Positions 33,347 to 42,165 of a DNA stretch of 64,000 nucleotides are shown here, in pieces; the stretch's first letter is position 1, and every line of letters starts with the position of its first letter. The position numbers were made by a program, and so were the translations under genes. A model generated the notes under the pieces. That model was given only the letters and a program-made list of their open reading frames with translations, searched no databases and was not told the DNA's origin. This DNA comes from Streptomyces noursei ATCC 11455 (lineage in GTDB: Bacteria; Actinomycetota; Actinomycetes; Streptomycetales; Streptomycetaceae), in NCBI RefSeq assembly GCF_001704275.1, contig NZ_CP011533.1:2108001-2172000 (forward strand), written 5' to 3'.

Positions 33347-36300
33347 GGCCCCACACCGACCCCGTTGTAGGCCGCGAGCCAGCCGGCGGCGAAGCGGTCA
33401 CCGTGGGTGAAGACCGCTGCTCCCCGTCGGCCCGTCGAGGGGTCGTCGGGGGCCGGGGTCGGATACTCCAGGTGGGCCGGCTGGCCGTCCGTCGTGTACC
33501 GGACGGTCGTCGCGCCGTCCCACAGGCAGATCACCGCACCGTGCGGGGCCTCGACGCGCACGGAGCCGGGGTGCGTGGTGAATGCGGCGCCGGTGGCCCG
33601 CAGTTTCAGCAGTGCCTGGTAGCGCTCCGGTGAGAGCGCGCTGTCGCGCGGTGGGGTGGTGCCCGTCCAGTCCGGGGCGCCGACGCTCCGGTCCCGCGCC
33701 GCACGCCACATGCGCGGGACGAGCCGAGGGGCGAGCTGCGGCGTGGCCATCCGCCCGCACATCCACAGCAGCCGACCGGCGCCGCGGCCTGGCCCGAGGG
33801 CGCGCCAGCGGATGCGCTCGGCGAGGTCCGCGGCCACGACGGCCGCCCAGGGGTGGACGGTGCCCAGCTCGCCCTGGGATCCCAGCCAGGCCAGATAGCG
33901 CTGGGCCTCGTCCAGGATGCCGGTCAGGCTGTCGGTCGGGATGCCGAGCACGTATCCGCCGCGGGCGACGAACAACCGCGGGCTCCTGGCGACCAACAGC
34001 AGTACCGCGTGGGCCAGTTCGCCCGGCAACAGGCCCTCGTCCTTGTCCGGCAGCCCCCGGTCGTGCTCCAGCCGCTCCGCGCGGCCCTGATGGTGCAGCA
34101 CCCGCCGCAGCGTGGCGCGCGCCCGGTCGCTGAAGGCCGCTTCCGCCAGTTCGGGGAGCTGGATGCTCAGCAGCTCGGTCAGGAGGGCCTCGGCGTGGTC
34201 GGGGTCCTCGGGCACCCGCACCCTGCGCACGGCTTCGGACAGCTCGTGCGCGAGTTCGGCGTCGACCATGAAGCGGCTGGTCAGCATGCCCGGTTCGGTG
34301 GCCTCCAGGAATTCCGCGCCCTGCGGGCCGGGGGCGATGCGCAGGAACCCCGCCTCCGCCAGCTGGAGCGCCGCGTCATGGAGCGGTTCGACGCTGTCGT
34401 GCCCCTGGTGGAAGGCGAACGTGTCGGTCCACCAGTCCTCGGCCTCCTTCATCGAGCCCACACGGCCCTGCACCACTTCGGCGAGAAGGTGGTTGGGCAG
34501 CCGGTCACCGATGCGGGAGCGCACGGTGTAGCCGGCGGTCAGCCGGGCCTGCCACTCCGGGCGTTCCGTCTCGTCCGCCAGCAGGAAGGCCCAGCCCTCC
34601 CGTTCTCCGGCGCCGACCCGCCCGGCGCGGCCGAACATCTGCTGCACCATGGACACTTCGATCCGGTTGCGGCCCAGCCGGACGTCGCGCACGACGACGG
34701 CGCGGGCCGGGAGGTTCACTCCGGCGGCCACCGTGGAGGTCGCGACCAGGACGTCGATCTCGCGGGCCCGGAAGGCGCGTTCGGCCTCGCGTTTGAACGG
34801 CCAGTCACGGTAGTGCAGCCCCACGCCGGCGCTGCTGCACAGCCGCTCGACGAGTTCCGTGTCGTCCGTGTCGACGCCCCGCGTCGGCACGCCCCGGTCC
34901 GCGGCGAGGGCGAGTGCCGTCGCACGCACCCCGCGCTTGCTGCTGCAGAAGACGAGCACGCTGCCGTCCTCGTCGGTGAAGGACCGGGCCAACCGCACGG
35001 CCGCGTCCGTGCGGGCGGCGACGGCCTGCGTGGAGCGTTCGCCGTCGCGCGGCGCGGGGAGCATGGGGATCTGCCAGGTCAGCCGGGTGGGCCGCCACGA
35101 GGTGCGGATCAGCCGGGCCCCCAGCCATGCGGCGACCTGGTCGGCGTTGGCCACGGTCGCCGAGAGCCCGACGATGCGGGTCTGGGCGCTGTCCTCGCGC
35201 ACCCGCGTCAGGACGGCTTCCAGCACGGCGCCGCGCCCCGGGTCGCCGAGCAGATGGATCTCGTCGACGACCAGGGCGCCGACCTCGGCGAGGGCACCGC
35301 CGAGCGATCCGTTCCGGCAGATCGCCTCGAACTTCTCGGTGGTGGCGACCCAGATGTCGGCCTCGCGGATGAGCTGGGTGTCGACGGCGTACTCGCCCGT
35401 GAGCCGGACGACCTCCAGCCCGTGCCGTCGCCAGTTCTCCAGTTCGCGGTCGAGTTCGTCGGTCAGCGACCGCTGGGGCACGAGCCAGGCCGCCTTGCGG
35501 CCGCGGGCGTGCGCCCGGAGTGCGGCGACCATGCCGATCGGTGTCTTGCCCGCCCCGGTCGGGGCGACGACGATCAGGTGGTCGTCGCTGTCCATCACCG
35601 CCGGAACGGCGTCGGTCTGGGCCGGGTTGAAGGTGGGGTACGGCAGCAGGCCGGCCCAGTCCTCGGGAACGAGGTCGGTCACCGGTATGTACGGGACGTC
35701 GTCGGCGGCCGGGAGGTCCTCCAGGGCGTCCCACTGGGCCGCGAACGCATCCCGGGCCGCGTGGGCCCCGGGGCCCGCGACGGGCGCGGGCGGCATCGGG
35801 GATCCCTTGGCGGGGAACGTGCGGACCGGATGGGCCACCAGCCCCGTGGCGGCGCCGAGGTCGGACACGGTGCCGACCTGTTCGCCCTCCGCCCAGTGCC
35901 GGGCGCCGCGGAACGGTATGCCGTGGGCTGCCAGGTGCGCGCGCAGGTCGTCGAAGGCGGGGCCCTCGGGGAGGATGACGCGGACGTCGTCGGCCGCCGA
36001 GACCGCCGCCTCGGACGGTCGCCAGGCCGGGTCGGTCACCTTGCACCACAACAGGCGGCGCTGCTCGCTCTCCCTCGGCACCGGGAGGTCCGCGGGCCAG
36101 GCCGGTCCGGTGGAAGCGGCGATGACCCTGAAGGGGGTGAGGGGGGTGATGGTGACACCGGGTTCCACGGGACAGGGCCCGAGGAGCGCCTCCTCGACGC
36201 TGGCGACGAGCGTCGGTCCGGTCACCTTGAGCCGCGGGGCCGCGGTCTTCTTCGCCGTGGGCCGCGGCCACAGCTTGTCGTAGGTCTTCACGCCGAGGTC

Positions 36301-36555
36301 GGCGAGCGTGTACGCCGCGGGGCAGACCGGGCAGACGACGGCCACATAGCGGTAGACCCGCCCGCCCGACTCGTACGGCCTGCGGAGCGCGTACAGACGC
36401 CCGTCGCACTCCGGGCAGGTGCGGGGCACCTCCTCCTCGTAGCTCCACCCCGGTTCGGTGAAGCGGTCGATGAGCCCGGTGCCCTGCAGTGCGACGCCCC
36501 AGCGTTCCTGCACGACTTCCACGACCGTCTGGCCGAACTCAGCCGTATCCCCCAC
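33340..36555 (-). CDS. Ski2-like DEIH-box helicase with zinc ribbon
   Basis: The 1071-residue protein has an N-terminal zinc ribbon (CPEC at 47-50, CPVC at 75-78). The superfamily 2 helicase core follows: motif I APTGAGKTPIG (Lys337), motif II VVDEIH, motif III 'LSATVANADQVAAWL' and motif VI 'QMFGRAGRVGAG', the pattern of Ski2/Hel308-like enzymes. A long helical C-terminal part follows. GTG 36555 has a GAGGGG site and avoids overlap with the upstream gene; an in-frame ATG at 36627 would overlap it by 35 bases. It is the third gene of a unit with a STAND NTPase and a small helper protein, an arrangement that suggests nucleic-acid-directed defence (inference). Confidence 0.83.
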   Translation of the reverse strand: MGDTAEFGQTVVEVVQERWGVALQGTGLIDRFTEPGWSYEEEVPRTCPECDGRLYALRRPYESGGRVYRYVAVVCPVCPAAYTLADLGVKTYDKLWPRPTAKKTAAPRLKVTGPTLVASVEEALLGPCPVEPGVTITPLTPFRVIAASTGPAWPADLPVPRESEQRRLLWCKVTDPAWRPSEAAVSAADDVRVILPEGPAFDDLRAHLAAHGIPFRGARHWAEGEQVGTVSDLGAATGLVAHPVRTFPAKGSPMPPAPVAGPGAHAARDAFAAQWDALEDLPAADDVPYIPVTDLVPEDWAGLLPYPTFNPAQTDAVPAVMDSDDHLIVVAPTGAGKTPIGMVAALRAHARGRKAAWLVPQRSLTDELDRELENWRRHGLEVVRLTGEYAVDTQLIREADIWVATTEKFEAICRNGSLGGALAEVGALVVDEIHLLGDPGRGAVLEAVLTRVREDSAQTRIVGLSATVANADQVAAWLGARLIRTSWRPTRLTWQIPMLPAPRDGERSTQAVAARTDAAVRLARSFTDEDGSVLVFCSSKRGVRATALALAADRGVPTRGVDTDDTELVERLCSSAGVGLHYRDWPFKREAERAFRAREIDVLVATSTVAAGVNLPARAVVVRDVRLGRNRIEVSMVQQMFGRAGRVGAGEREGWAFLLADETERPEWQARLTAGYTVRSRIGDRLPNHLLAEVVQGRVGSMKEAEDWWTDTFAFHQGHDSVEPLHDAALQLAEAGFLRIAPGPQGAEFLEATEPGMLTSRFMVDAELAHELSEAVRRVRVPEDPDHAEALLTELLSIQLPELAEAAFSDRARATLRRVLHHQGRAERLEHDRGLPDKDEGLLPGELAHAVLLLVARSPRLFVARGGYVLGIPTDSLTGILDEAQRYLAWLGSQGELGTVHPWAAVVAADLAERIRWRALGPGRGAGRLLWMCGRMATPQLAPRLVPRMWRAARDRSVGAPDWTGTTPPRDSALSPERYQALLKLRATGAAFTTHPGSVRVEAPHGAVICLWDGATTVRYTTDGQPAHLEYPTPAPDDPSTGRRGAAVFTHGDRFAAGWLAAYNGVGVGPQ

Positions 36556-36592
36556 GAGTTTCCCCTCTTGCCGGCCCGGCCGGCCGCGTGTG

Positions 36593-39436
36593 TCAGTCGA
36601 CGATGATGCCCGGGTGGCAATGGTCATGATTCCATCCGGGCTGGATCGCGTATCCGCAGTAGCAGAGCCCGGACCTGGCGGGCTTGCCCTCGGAGCGACG
36701 GCGCAGCGCCACCGCGAGCGGCTGCCGAGCGAGCCACGCCCCGGCGTCCTCGCCCTCCCACCGGCCCAGTGCTTCGGGGGAGGCGGCCAGCCCGTCCACC
36801 AGCGTCGCGAAGATGTCGTCGGCCTGCCGGAGGAGGAAGCGCAGCACGTTGCCGCAGTACCGCGGCTCCATGTCGTCGAGGCGGTGACGGCGGTCCTGGG
36901 CGTCCTGCCAGACCTCGTCCTGGTTGAGGAGGGTCACGTAGTGCTCCTCCATGGTCCAGGACCGGGGTCCCCCGCCGGCCAGTCGGTCCCGTGCGGTCTC
37001 GTAGGCCGCGCACGCCTTCCGCAGCGGCCCCTCGAACTCGGCGGCACGCACCGCCGCGAGCCGCCGACAGATCTCCACGGCCTCCCCGGCGACGCTCAGG
37101 GCTTCCTCCGCGTGCCCGCTCAGCGCGAGATACGTGCCGAGGGTGGTCAAGGTCCCGGCCAGGGAAGGCTCATGGGCGACCGGGTTCACGTCCGCCAACC
37201 GCCGCTCGATCGCGGCCGCCTCGTGCAGGGCGGCCAGTGCCTCGTCGCGGTGGCGCGCGCCCCACCGGAAGAACCCGAGGTTGGCCAGGCCCGTCGCAAG
37301 GTCGGACTCCTCCACCACCATGGCGCGGGTGAGGTCGGTCACGGGTGCCACGGGCCCGGCGGCCACCAGCCGTCGGATGATCTCGACCGAGCGCTCCGCC
37401 GCGGTGAGGGCATCCGCCCAGCGCCGCAACCGCCAGGAGTAGACGGCGGTTTGGGCCAGTGTCATGGCCAGACCCGGTTCGTGGAGCGCCGGATCGGTCG
37501 CGGCCAGCCGCTGGAAGATGCCCATGGCCCGCTGCGCGGCGGCCAGAGCTTCCTCCTGCCTGCGCTCCTCCGACATGCCGTGTCCCAGCTGGGAAAGGGA
37601 GAGCGCGAGTCCCGGTTCGTAGGACGTGCGGTCGGTGGCTGCCAGTCCGCGGAAGATGCCGACCGCCTCCTCGGCGGCCCGGCGGCTCGTCCGCATACGG
37701 TCCGCCTTGTAGGCGCACTCGCTCAACTGGGCCAGCGCACCGGCGAGTTCGGGAGCGAATCCGGCAGGGTCGGCGGTCGCGAGCCGCCGGAAGATGTCGA
37801 CCGCCCGTTCGGTGGCCGCCATGGCCTCCTCCCGGTGTCCCGCCCGGGTCATCCGGAACCCGAGGTTCTGGTGCAGCCGGGCGTGTTGGGCCGGGTCGTC
37901 CGTGGCGGCGAGCCGATGCCGGGTGAGGCGTTGGGTGAAGGCCGCGATCCCGGCGTCGAGGTCCACCTGGCCGTGCCCGGGAATGTGCGCGTCGATCGCC
38001 TCCAACACGGCGGTGTCGAGGTCGCAGGCGGCGAGCGCGCTCAGGGCGGCGGCGCCCGCGGCGAGGGCCAGGGCCGGGTCGGCGCGCAGCACGGCTTCGA
38101 GGTGCCGGACCGCGTGCGGCCAGCGGTGCGGCGCCGCCGCCGAGGCCAGGAAGGTCAGCACGCGGGCGGTGTGCCCGGGCGGCGCGCCCTGCCCGTCGCG
38201 GGCGACGAGCGTGCGGGTGGTGTCCGCCGCCCAGGGCGCGGCGGGATAGCCGGTGGCCTCGTGCCCGGGGAGGCTCAGGGCGAGGAAGTCCTCGGCGAGC
38301 CGGTCGGGATAGAGCGGTTCCAGGACGGCGCCGGACTCCTCCGCCGGATAGCACGTGGTGTGGTCGGCCAGCAGCCGTCCGGGGTGCTCCAGGCCGAGAC
38401 GGCTCAGCAGTGCGGTGCCGTTCGCGTACGTGGTGGCTCCGGTGAGGGCCGCGGTGAAGACCACATGGCCCATGGCGCCGGGCGGTGTCGTGTAGTCCAG
38501 GCCCTCCAGACGGTTCTCGTAGAGCTGGGTCCAGTGCCGGCGTTCGCGGTCGAGCAGGTACGCGGACAGGCCCGCCATGTCCTGCGGGGGCCGGCTGCCC
38601 CGGGTGTGGGCGTCGACCGCCACCAGCGCGGCCATGTGCAGCGCCAGGACGAGCCCGAAGTCCGGCAGGTGCAGAGAGCCGGGAGGTTCGATGACGGACG
38701 GGTCGGCGAGTCCGTACCGGGCCGCGAAGCAGTCCCGGGCGACGGTGAACATGGCCCGCCGAACGTCGAGTTCGCCGCCCCGGTCGTCGAGCGGGGGCAG
38801 CGCCAGGTCGCCCGTGGCGGCCTCCGCCTCCTCAAGGGCGGCCCGTACGGCGGGCCAGGGGGCGACCGACCGGCCCAGGAGCAACACCCGGGTCGGCAGC
38901 GGACGGTGGAGCAGCTGGTTGCTCAGCAGCCAGGTCAGGTGGGAGAGCGGCCAGCGGTCGGCGTAGTCGACGACCAGTAGCAGCCCGGCGGCACCGTCGA
39001 GGCGCAGGTCCTGGCTTCCCGGGCTCGGTCGGACCGTTCCGGAGCCATGGGTGGCCGTGACGATCTTCCAGCCCGCCGCGGCACTGTCGGCGGCGAACCG
39101 GGCCGCCAGTCGCGTCTTGCCCTGCCCGCCGGGGCCGTGCAGCCAGGTGGCCGCGAGGCGCGGACCGGCGCCGTCCCGCCATGCGGCCAGTCCGGCCCGC
39201 TCCCGGTCGCGGCCGGTGAAGTCCACGACCTGGAAACGGGCGTTGAGCAGGCGGCTGGGCTGGGCGGTCAGCCACCCGGCATCCCGGCCCGCGGGGCCGG
39301 CGGCCGGATCGTACTCGGAGAGCAGGTAGACCGGTCCCCGGTCGGGGAAGACGTGCAGATCGGCACCGATGACGCCGTACCCGAAACCGTTCTCGACGCG
39401 GACGACCTGCTCGGCCCCCGAACCCGGGCGGCTCAA
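36593..39436 (-). CDS. STAND-type NTPase with C-terminal TPR repeats
   Basis: The 947-residue protein has a short N-terminal domain ('VENGFGYGVIGADLHVF'), Walker A GPGGQGKT (101-108) and Walker B LLLVVDYAD (about 152-160). A helical middle leads to at least seven TPR-like repeats of the form 'EEAMAATERAVDIFRRLAA'. It ends in a Cys/His cluster 'CYCGYAIQPGWNHDHCHPG'. This is the layout of NLR-like STAND sensors, where repeats detect a trigger and the NTPase oligomerises. No effector domain is obvious at the N-terminus. The start is inferred as TTG 39436, overlapping the upstream stop as TTGA with a GGAGAG site; other starts upstream are possible. Confidence 0.77.
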   Translation of the reverse strand: MSRPGSGAEQVVRVENGFGYGVIGADLHVFPDRGPVYLLSEYDPAAGPAGRDAGWLTAQPSRLLNARFQVVDFTGRDRERAGLAAWRDGAGPRLAATWLHGPGGQGKTRLAARFAADSAAAGWKIVTATHGSGTVRPSPGSQDLRLDGAAGLLLVVDYADRWPLSHLTWLLSNQLLHRPLPTRVLLLGRSVAPWPAVRAALEEAEAATGDLALPPLDDRGGELDVRRAMFTVARDCFAARYGLADPSVIEPPGSLHLPDFGLVLALHMAALVAVDAHTRGSRPPQDMAGLSAYLLDRERRHWTQLYENRLEGLDYTTPPGAMGHVVFTAALTGATTYANGTALLSRLGLEHPGRLLADHTTCYPAEESGAVLEPLYPDRLAEDFLALSLPGHEATGYPAAPWAADTTRTLVARDGQGAPPGHTARVLTFLASAAAPHRWPHAVRHLEAVLRADPALALAAGAAALSALAACDLDTAVLEAIDAHIPGHGQVDLDAGIAAFTQRLTRHRLAATDDPAQHARLHQNLGFRMTRAGHREEAMAATERAVDIFRRLATADPAGFAPELAGALAQLSECAYKADRMRTSRRAAEEAVGIFRGLAATDRTSYEPGLALSLSQLGHGMSEERRQEEALAAAQRAMGIFQRLAATDPALHEPGLAMTLAQTAVYSWRLRRWADALTAAERSVEIIRRLVAAGPVAPVTDLTRAMVVEESDLATGLANLGFFRWGARHRDEALAALHEAAAIERRLADVNPVAHEPSLAGTLTTLGTYLALSGHAEEALSVAGEAVEICRRLAAVRAAEFEGPLRKACAAYETARDRLAGGGPRSWTMEEHYVTLLNQDEVWQDAQDRRHRLDDMEPRYCGNVLRFLLRQADDIFATLVDGLAASPEALGRWEGEDAGAWLARQPLAVALRRRSEGKPARSGLCYCGYAIQPGWNHDHCHPGIIVD

Positions 39437-39873
39437 CGCGCCTCTCCGCTGCCGCCCCTCGGTCCGGGTGCCGTCTGGTGCACGATGACGTTGCCACCCT
39501 GGACCGCGAAGACCTGACCACCGTCCTTGGCGACGTTGTTCTGCACCCATGCGCGCTGGTCCTCGGGCAGGCGGTCCCGGATCTCGCCGATCAGCTCCTG
39601 AAGGTCACCGGCGGCGTCCGGGTACTCGTCCAGCAGCGACTCCAGCTCCAACAGCCACACGGGAAGCAGGCTCTGACGCACCCGCTCGGTGTCGCCGGCC
39701 CGCTCGATCAGGGCCACGTGGTTGTCCAGTTGGGCCTCGATGGCCGACTGCTGGTCCTGCCCGCGGCGTCGGAACAGCCTCGCGATCCCCCCGCGCGCCA
39801 CCGCCCAGGAGTCCGTGGCCATGGCCCCGACCACGGTGGTCCCCCCGGCCAGAATCAGTTCCTCCAGCATCAT
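39433..39873 (-). CDS. Small STAND-associated helper protein
   Basis: The 146-residue protein has a hydrophobic N-terminal segment ('LILAGGTTVVGAMATDSW'), an 'ARGGIARLFRRR' basic patch, a helical body and a C-terminal 'KDGGQVFAVQGGNVIVHQ' motif. Small proteins ending in this Gly-Asn-x-x-x-His type motif commonly precede STAND NTPases or CHAT proteases in Streptomyces. Their role is unknown; the basic, membrane-leaning N-terminus could tether the sensor (inference). ATG 39873 follows GAGGGGGAC; a longer start at 39897 is possible. It is first in the three-gene unit and overlaps the next start. Confidence 0.7.
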   Translation of the reverse strand: MMLEELILAGGTTVVGAMATDSWAVARGGIARLFRRRGQDQQSAIEAQLDNHVALIERAGDTERVRQSLLPVWLLELESLLDEYPDAAGDLQELIGEIRDRLPEDQRAWVQNNVAKDGGQVFAVQGGNVIVHQTAPGPRGGSGEAR

Positions 39874-40003
39874 GTCCCCCTCGCCCGGCGATCCCATGAT
39901 CGCTTCCGTGAAAGGACATTATCCATCGGCACTGGTGACCGGCCGTGGCGATGCCGGTGGGACGACCGCTACTGCACCGCGCGCCTCGGCACAACCGGTC
40001 TTC

Positions 40004-40702
40004 TCACGGTCCTTGGCGTACGGGTCGATCTTGCCGTTCACTTGCACCGGGGGACGTGGCCTGGCCGGAGCAGATCGGCCCGTAGACGGCGGCGGGGGCA
40101 CCGGTCACGAGCGCCCAGTAGCGGTCCCCGTACGACCAATGCCACCACTCGCTCGGGTAGTTGACGAAGCCCTCCTCGCGCAGACACCGGGCCAGCAGGT
40201 CACGGTTGTCGCGCGCGGTCGGCGACAGACCCGGAGCGTCGAAGGGACACCACCTCTCGTCGCCCGTGCGGTGCCCGTTCACCGCGCCGCCCATGTCCAG
40301 TTCCGCGCCATCCGCGTCGACGAGCGTCAGGTCCACCGCCGCGCCGGCGCAGTGCGGGGCCACCTCGACCGGGGAGACGAAAGCGCTTGCCCGGCGCCGA
40401 AGCTCCGCCGGGTCGCTGATGCCCGAACGGCGAAGGCGGTCCTCGTACAGTGCGAACCGACGGGCCTGCTCGGCCGGACTGCGATGCCCCTCGATCACCA
40501 GGAGCCCGATACCGGTGGGGAGTGTGTCGGAGGCCGAGCCCAGGCGTTGGAGCACGCCGGCCCTGACTCGTCCATATGCCGCGAGTTCGTCTCGCTCTCG
40601 CGGGTCCAGCGTCATGGCCGGCACTGTGGCGATCTCCGCAAGGGGTTCGCCGCAGTCCGCCACCGGAATCTCGATCACTTGCGGATCGCTCAGCAGGATC
40701 AT
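40004..40702 (-). CDS. D-Ala-D-Ala dipeptidase (VanX/M15 family)
   Basis: This 232-residue zinc peptidase has the SxHxxGxAxD-like motif as 'APHCAGAAVDLTLVD' and the C-terminal 'EWWHWSYGDRYWA' with catalytic Glu and zinc His. 'IEGHRSPAEQARRFALYE' carries the stabilising Arg. VanX cleaves D-Ala-D-Ala and helps glycopeptide resistance; relatives scavenge cell-wall dipeptides. Start ATG 40702 overlaps the LanC-like stop by four bases (ATGA), so the two are coupled; a longer start at 40723 is possible. No vanH or vanA ligase is near. With no signal peptide it acts in the cytoplasm. Confidence 0.85.
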   Translation of the reverse strand: MILLSDPQVIEIPVADCGEPLAEIATVPAMTLDPRERDELAAYGRVRAGVLQRLGSASDTLPTGIGLLVIEGHRSPAEQARRFALYEDRLRRSGISDPAELRRRASAFVSPVEVAPHCAGAAVDLTLVDADGAELDMGGAVNGHRTGDERWCPFDAPGLSPTARDNRDLLARCLREEGFVNYPSEWWHWSYGDRYWALVTGAPAAVYGPICSGQATSPGASERQDRPVRQGP

Positions 40703-42009
40703 GCCGAGCGAGCCCAGCGCCATGTTCGACGGCTCAGGTACGAGCTACCGGTCGCGCGGTCCGGCGGTGGCTGGTCCGGCCAGGTGACTGCGTACATCGA
40801 GTCGGCTCCCCGCCGGATTCGTGCATAGCGCAGGAGCTCACGAATGATGCCGGCGTTACCCGACGCCCAACTGCTTTCCGGTTCGAGGGTGCTCGGGGTG
40901 GTTCGGTGTTCGATGTTGGACCACCGCGCTCCCTCAGCGTCGCGGGTGGCGCGGGCGAGGAGGTCCGTGACGAGGAGTCGTGCGAAGTCGGGGCGGTCGC
41001 CCTGCTCGGCGATACGGTCACAGGCCAGCGCCAGGACGCCGGCCGTGCCGCAGCACCGTCCGTTGTTGTCCCAGAATCCGGGGAGCAGGCGGCGTGGCAG
41101 GCCGGACCGGGTCACGGCATGCCAGCAGTTGTCGGCCAAGGTCTGCCACGTGGGATCGTCGAGGGTGTTGCGGAGAAGCCGGAATACTTGCGCGTCACCG
41201 GACGGTCCGTGGCACCACCCGTAGCTGTAGCGTGCGGTGAGATCGGGATGGTCCTGCGGGTCGGAGTGCGGGACGAGGAAGGCAGTCGAGCCGGCCTCAT
41301 TGCGTGCCACGACGTCCGCAGCACCCGCTCGCGCCAACTCGACCAGATCCGCCCGGCCGGTGGCCCGGCCGACGCGGGCCAGCCCGTGGACAATGCCGAG
41401 CGTGCCATGCGAGATGTGGTGGAAGCGCGCGCTCCGGCCTCGTTCCGACTCCCAGTGAACGCCTGTCGGGGTCCGCTCGGCAGTGCGCGAGTAAGGCTCC
41501 ACCGCACGTATGGCCAGATCCACATCGCCCATGGCCAGCGCACCGAGGCCGATGCCGGCGTTGCCACCCATCAGGTCGAACCAGTCACCCCAGCGCGTGC
41601 CGTCGAAACGTACACGTACCCGGTCCAGGGCCCGAACCGCGGCGGCCGCGGCATCCGGAGCGCCGAGTTCGTCGTGGACCGCCCGCAGAGCGAGAGCCAA
41701 GCCGATCAGGCCGAAGTACAGGGAGTCGTTTTCCCAACCGTCGACGGCGGCGGAAACGCTCCGAGCAGCGCGCACGGCGGCATCGCCGTACCGGTCGTCG
41801 CCGAAGTGCCACCAAGCCTCCAGGAGGGCGGTGATGACACCTGCCGTACCGCTGTGGAACGTTGGGTCGGTTGCGCCATCGGACGGTGTGGCAGCCCAGG
41901 CCAGGCCATTGCCCTCGGTCTCCCGTGCGTTCCGGAGCAGCCAGCGCAGAGCGTCTGCCGCCAGCACTTCGGCCTCGCCCGCCTCCGCGATCGTCGTGTC
42001 CGCCGTCAT
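40699..42009 (-). CDS. Stand-alone LanC-like zinc cyclase
   Basis: The 436-residue alpha/alpha-toroid protein has LanC motifs 'HISHGTLGIVHGLARVG', 'YGWCHGPSGDAQVF' and 'GRCCGTAGVLALACD'. The zinc ligands would be Cys of GWCHG and the two Cys of CCG, the three-cysteine set known in ProcM-like cyclases, instead of Cys-Cys-His. LanC proteins add cysteine thiols to dehydroamino acids. No LanB, LanM, LanKC or obvious precursor gene is nearby, so it may act on a substrate made elsewhere, or like eukaryotic LANCL proteins on damaged proteins or glutathione adducts. It is coupled to a VanX-like gene. Confidence 0.83.
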   Translation of the reverse strand: MTADTTIAEAGEAEVLAADALRWLLRNARETEGNGLAWAATPSDGATDPTFHSGTAGVITALLEAWWHFGDDRYGDAAVRAARSVSAAVDGWENDSLYFGLIGLALALRAVHDELGAPDAAAAAVRALDRVRVRFDGTRWGDWFDLMGGNAGIGLGALAMGDVDLAIRAVEPYSRTAERTPTGVHWESERGRSARFHHISHGTLGIVHGLARVGRATGRADLVELARAGAADVVARNEAGSTAFLVPHSDPQDHPDLTARYSYGWCHGPSGDAQVFRLLRNTLDDPTWQTLADNCWHAVTRSGLPRRLLPGFWDNNGRCCGTAGVLALACDRIAEQGDRPDFARLLVTDLLARATRDAEGARWSNIEHRTTPSTLEPESSWASGNAGIIRELLRYARIRRGADSMYAVTWPDQPPPDRATGSSYLSRRTWRWARSA

Positions 42010-42165
42010 AGCGCCTCACTGTGGCATGCCACACCCATCTCGCCCAGGCGGTTGCAGGCACGACGTCGACCACGTCGTAACTGCCGTCGCCGAGACCGCG
42101 GCCCCGGCGATCGTGTGTCACGCGACGGCGTCCCGCAGCGGGCGAGGCGGCGGGGCTCCACGTGA

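Noticed and set aside
33853..36606. A 917-codon plus-strand frame across the helicase, and similar long frames across the STAND gene
   Set aside because: They are antisense to proteins with clear helicase and P-loop motifs and contain only low-complexity sequence.
42010..42165. Possible lanthipeptide precursor upstream of the LanC-like gene
   Set aside because: Only short frames occur, with no leader-like start and no Ser/Thr/Cys-rich core, so no precursor can be called.
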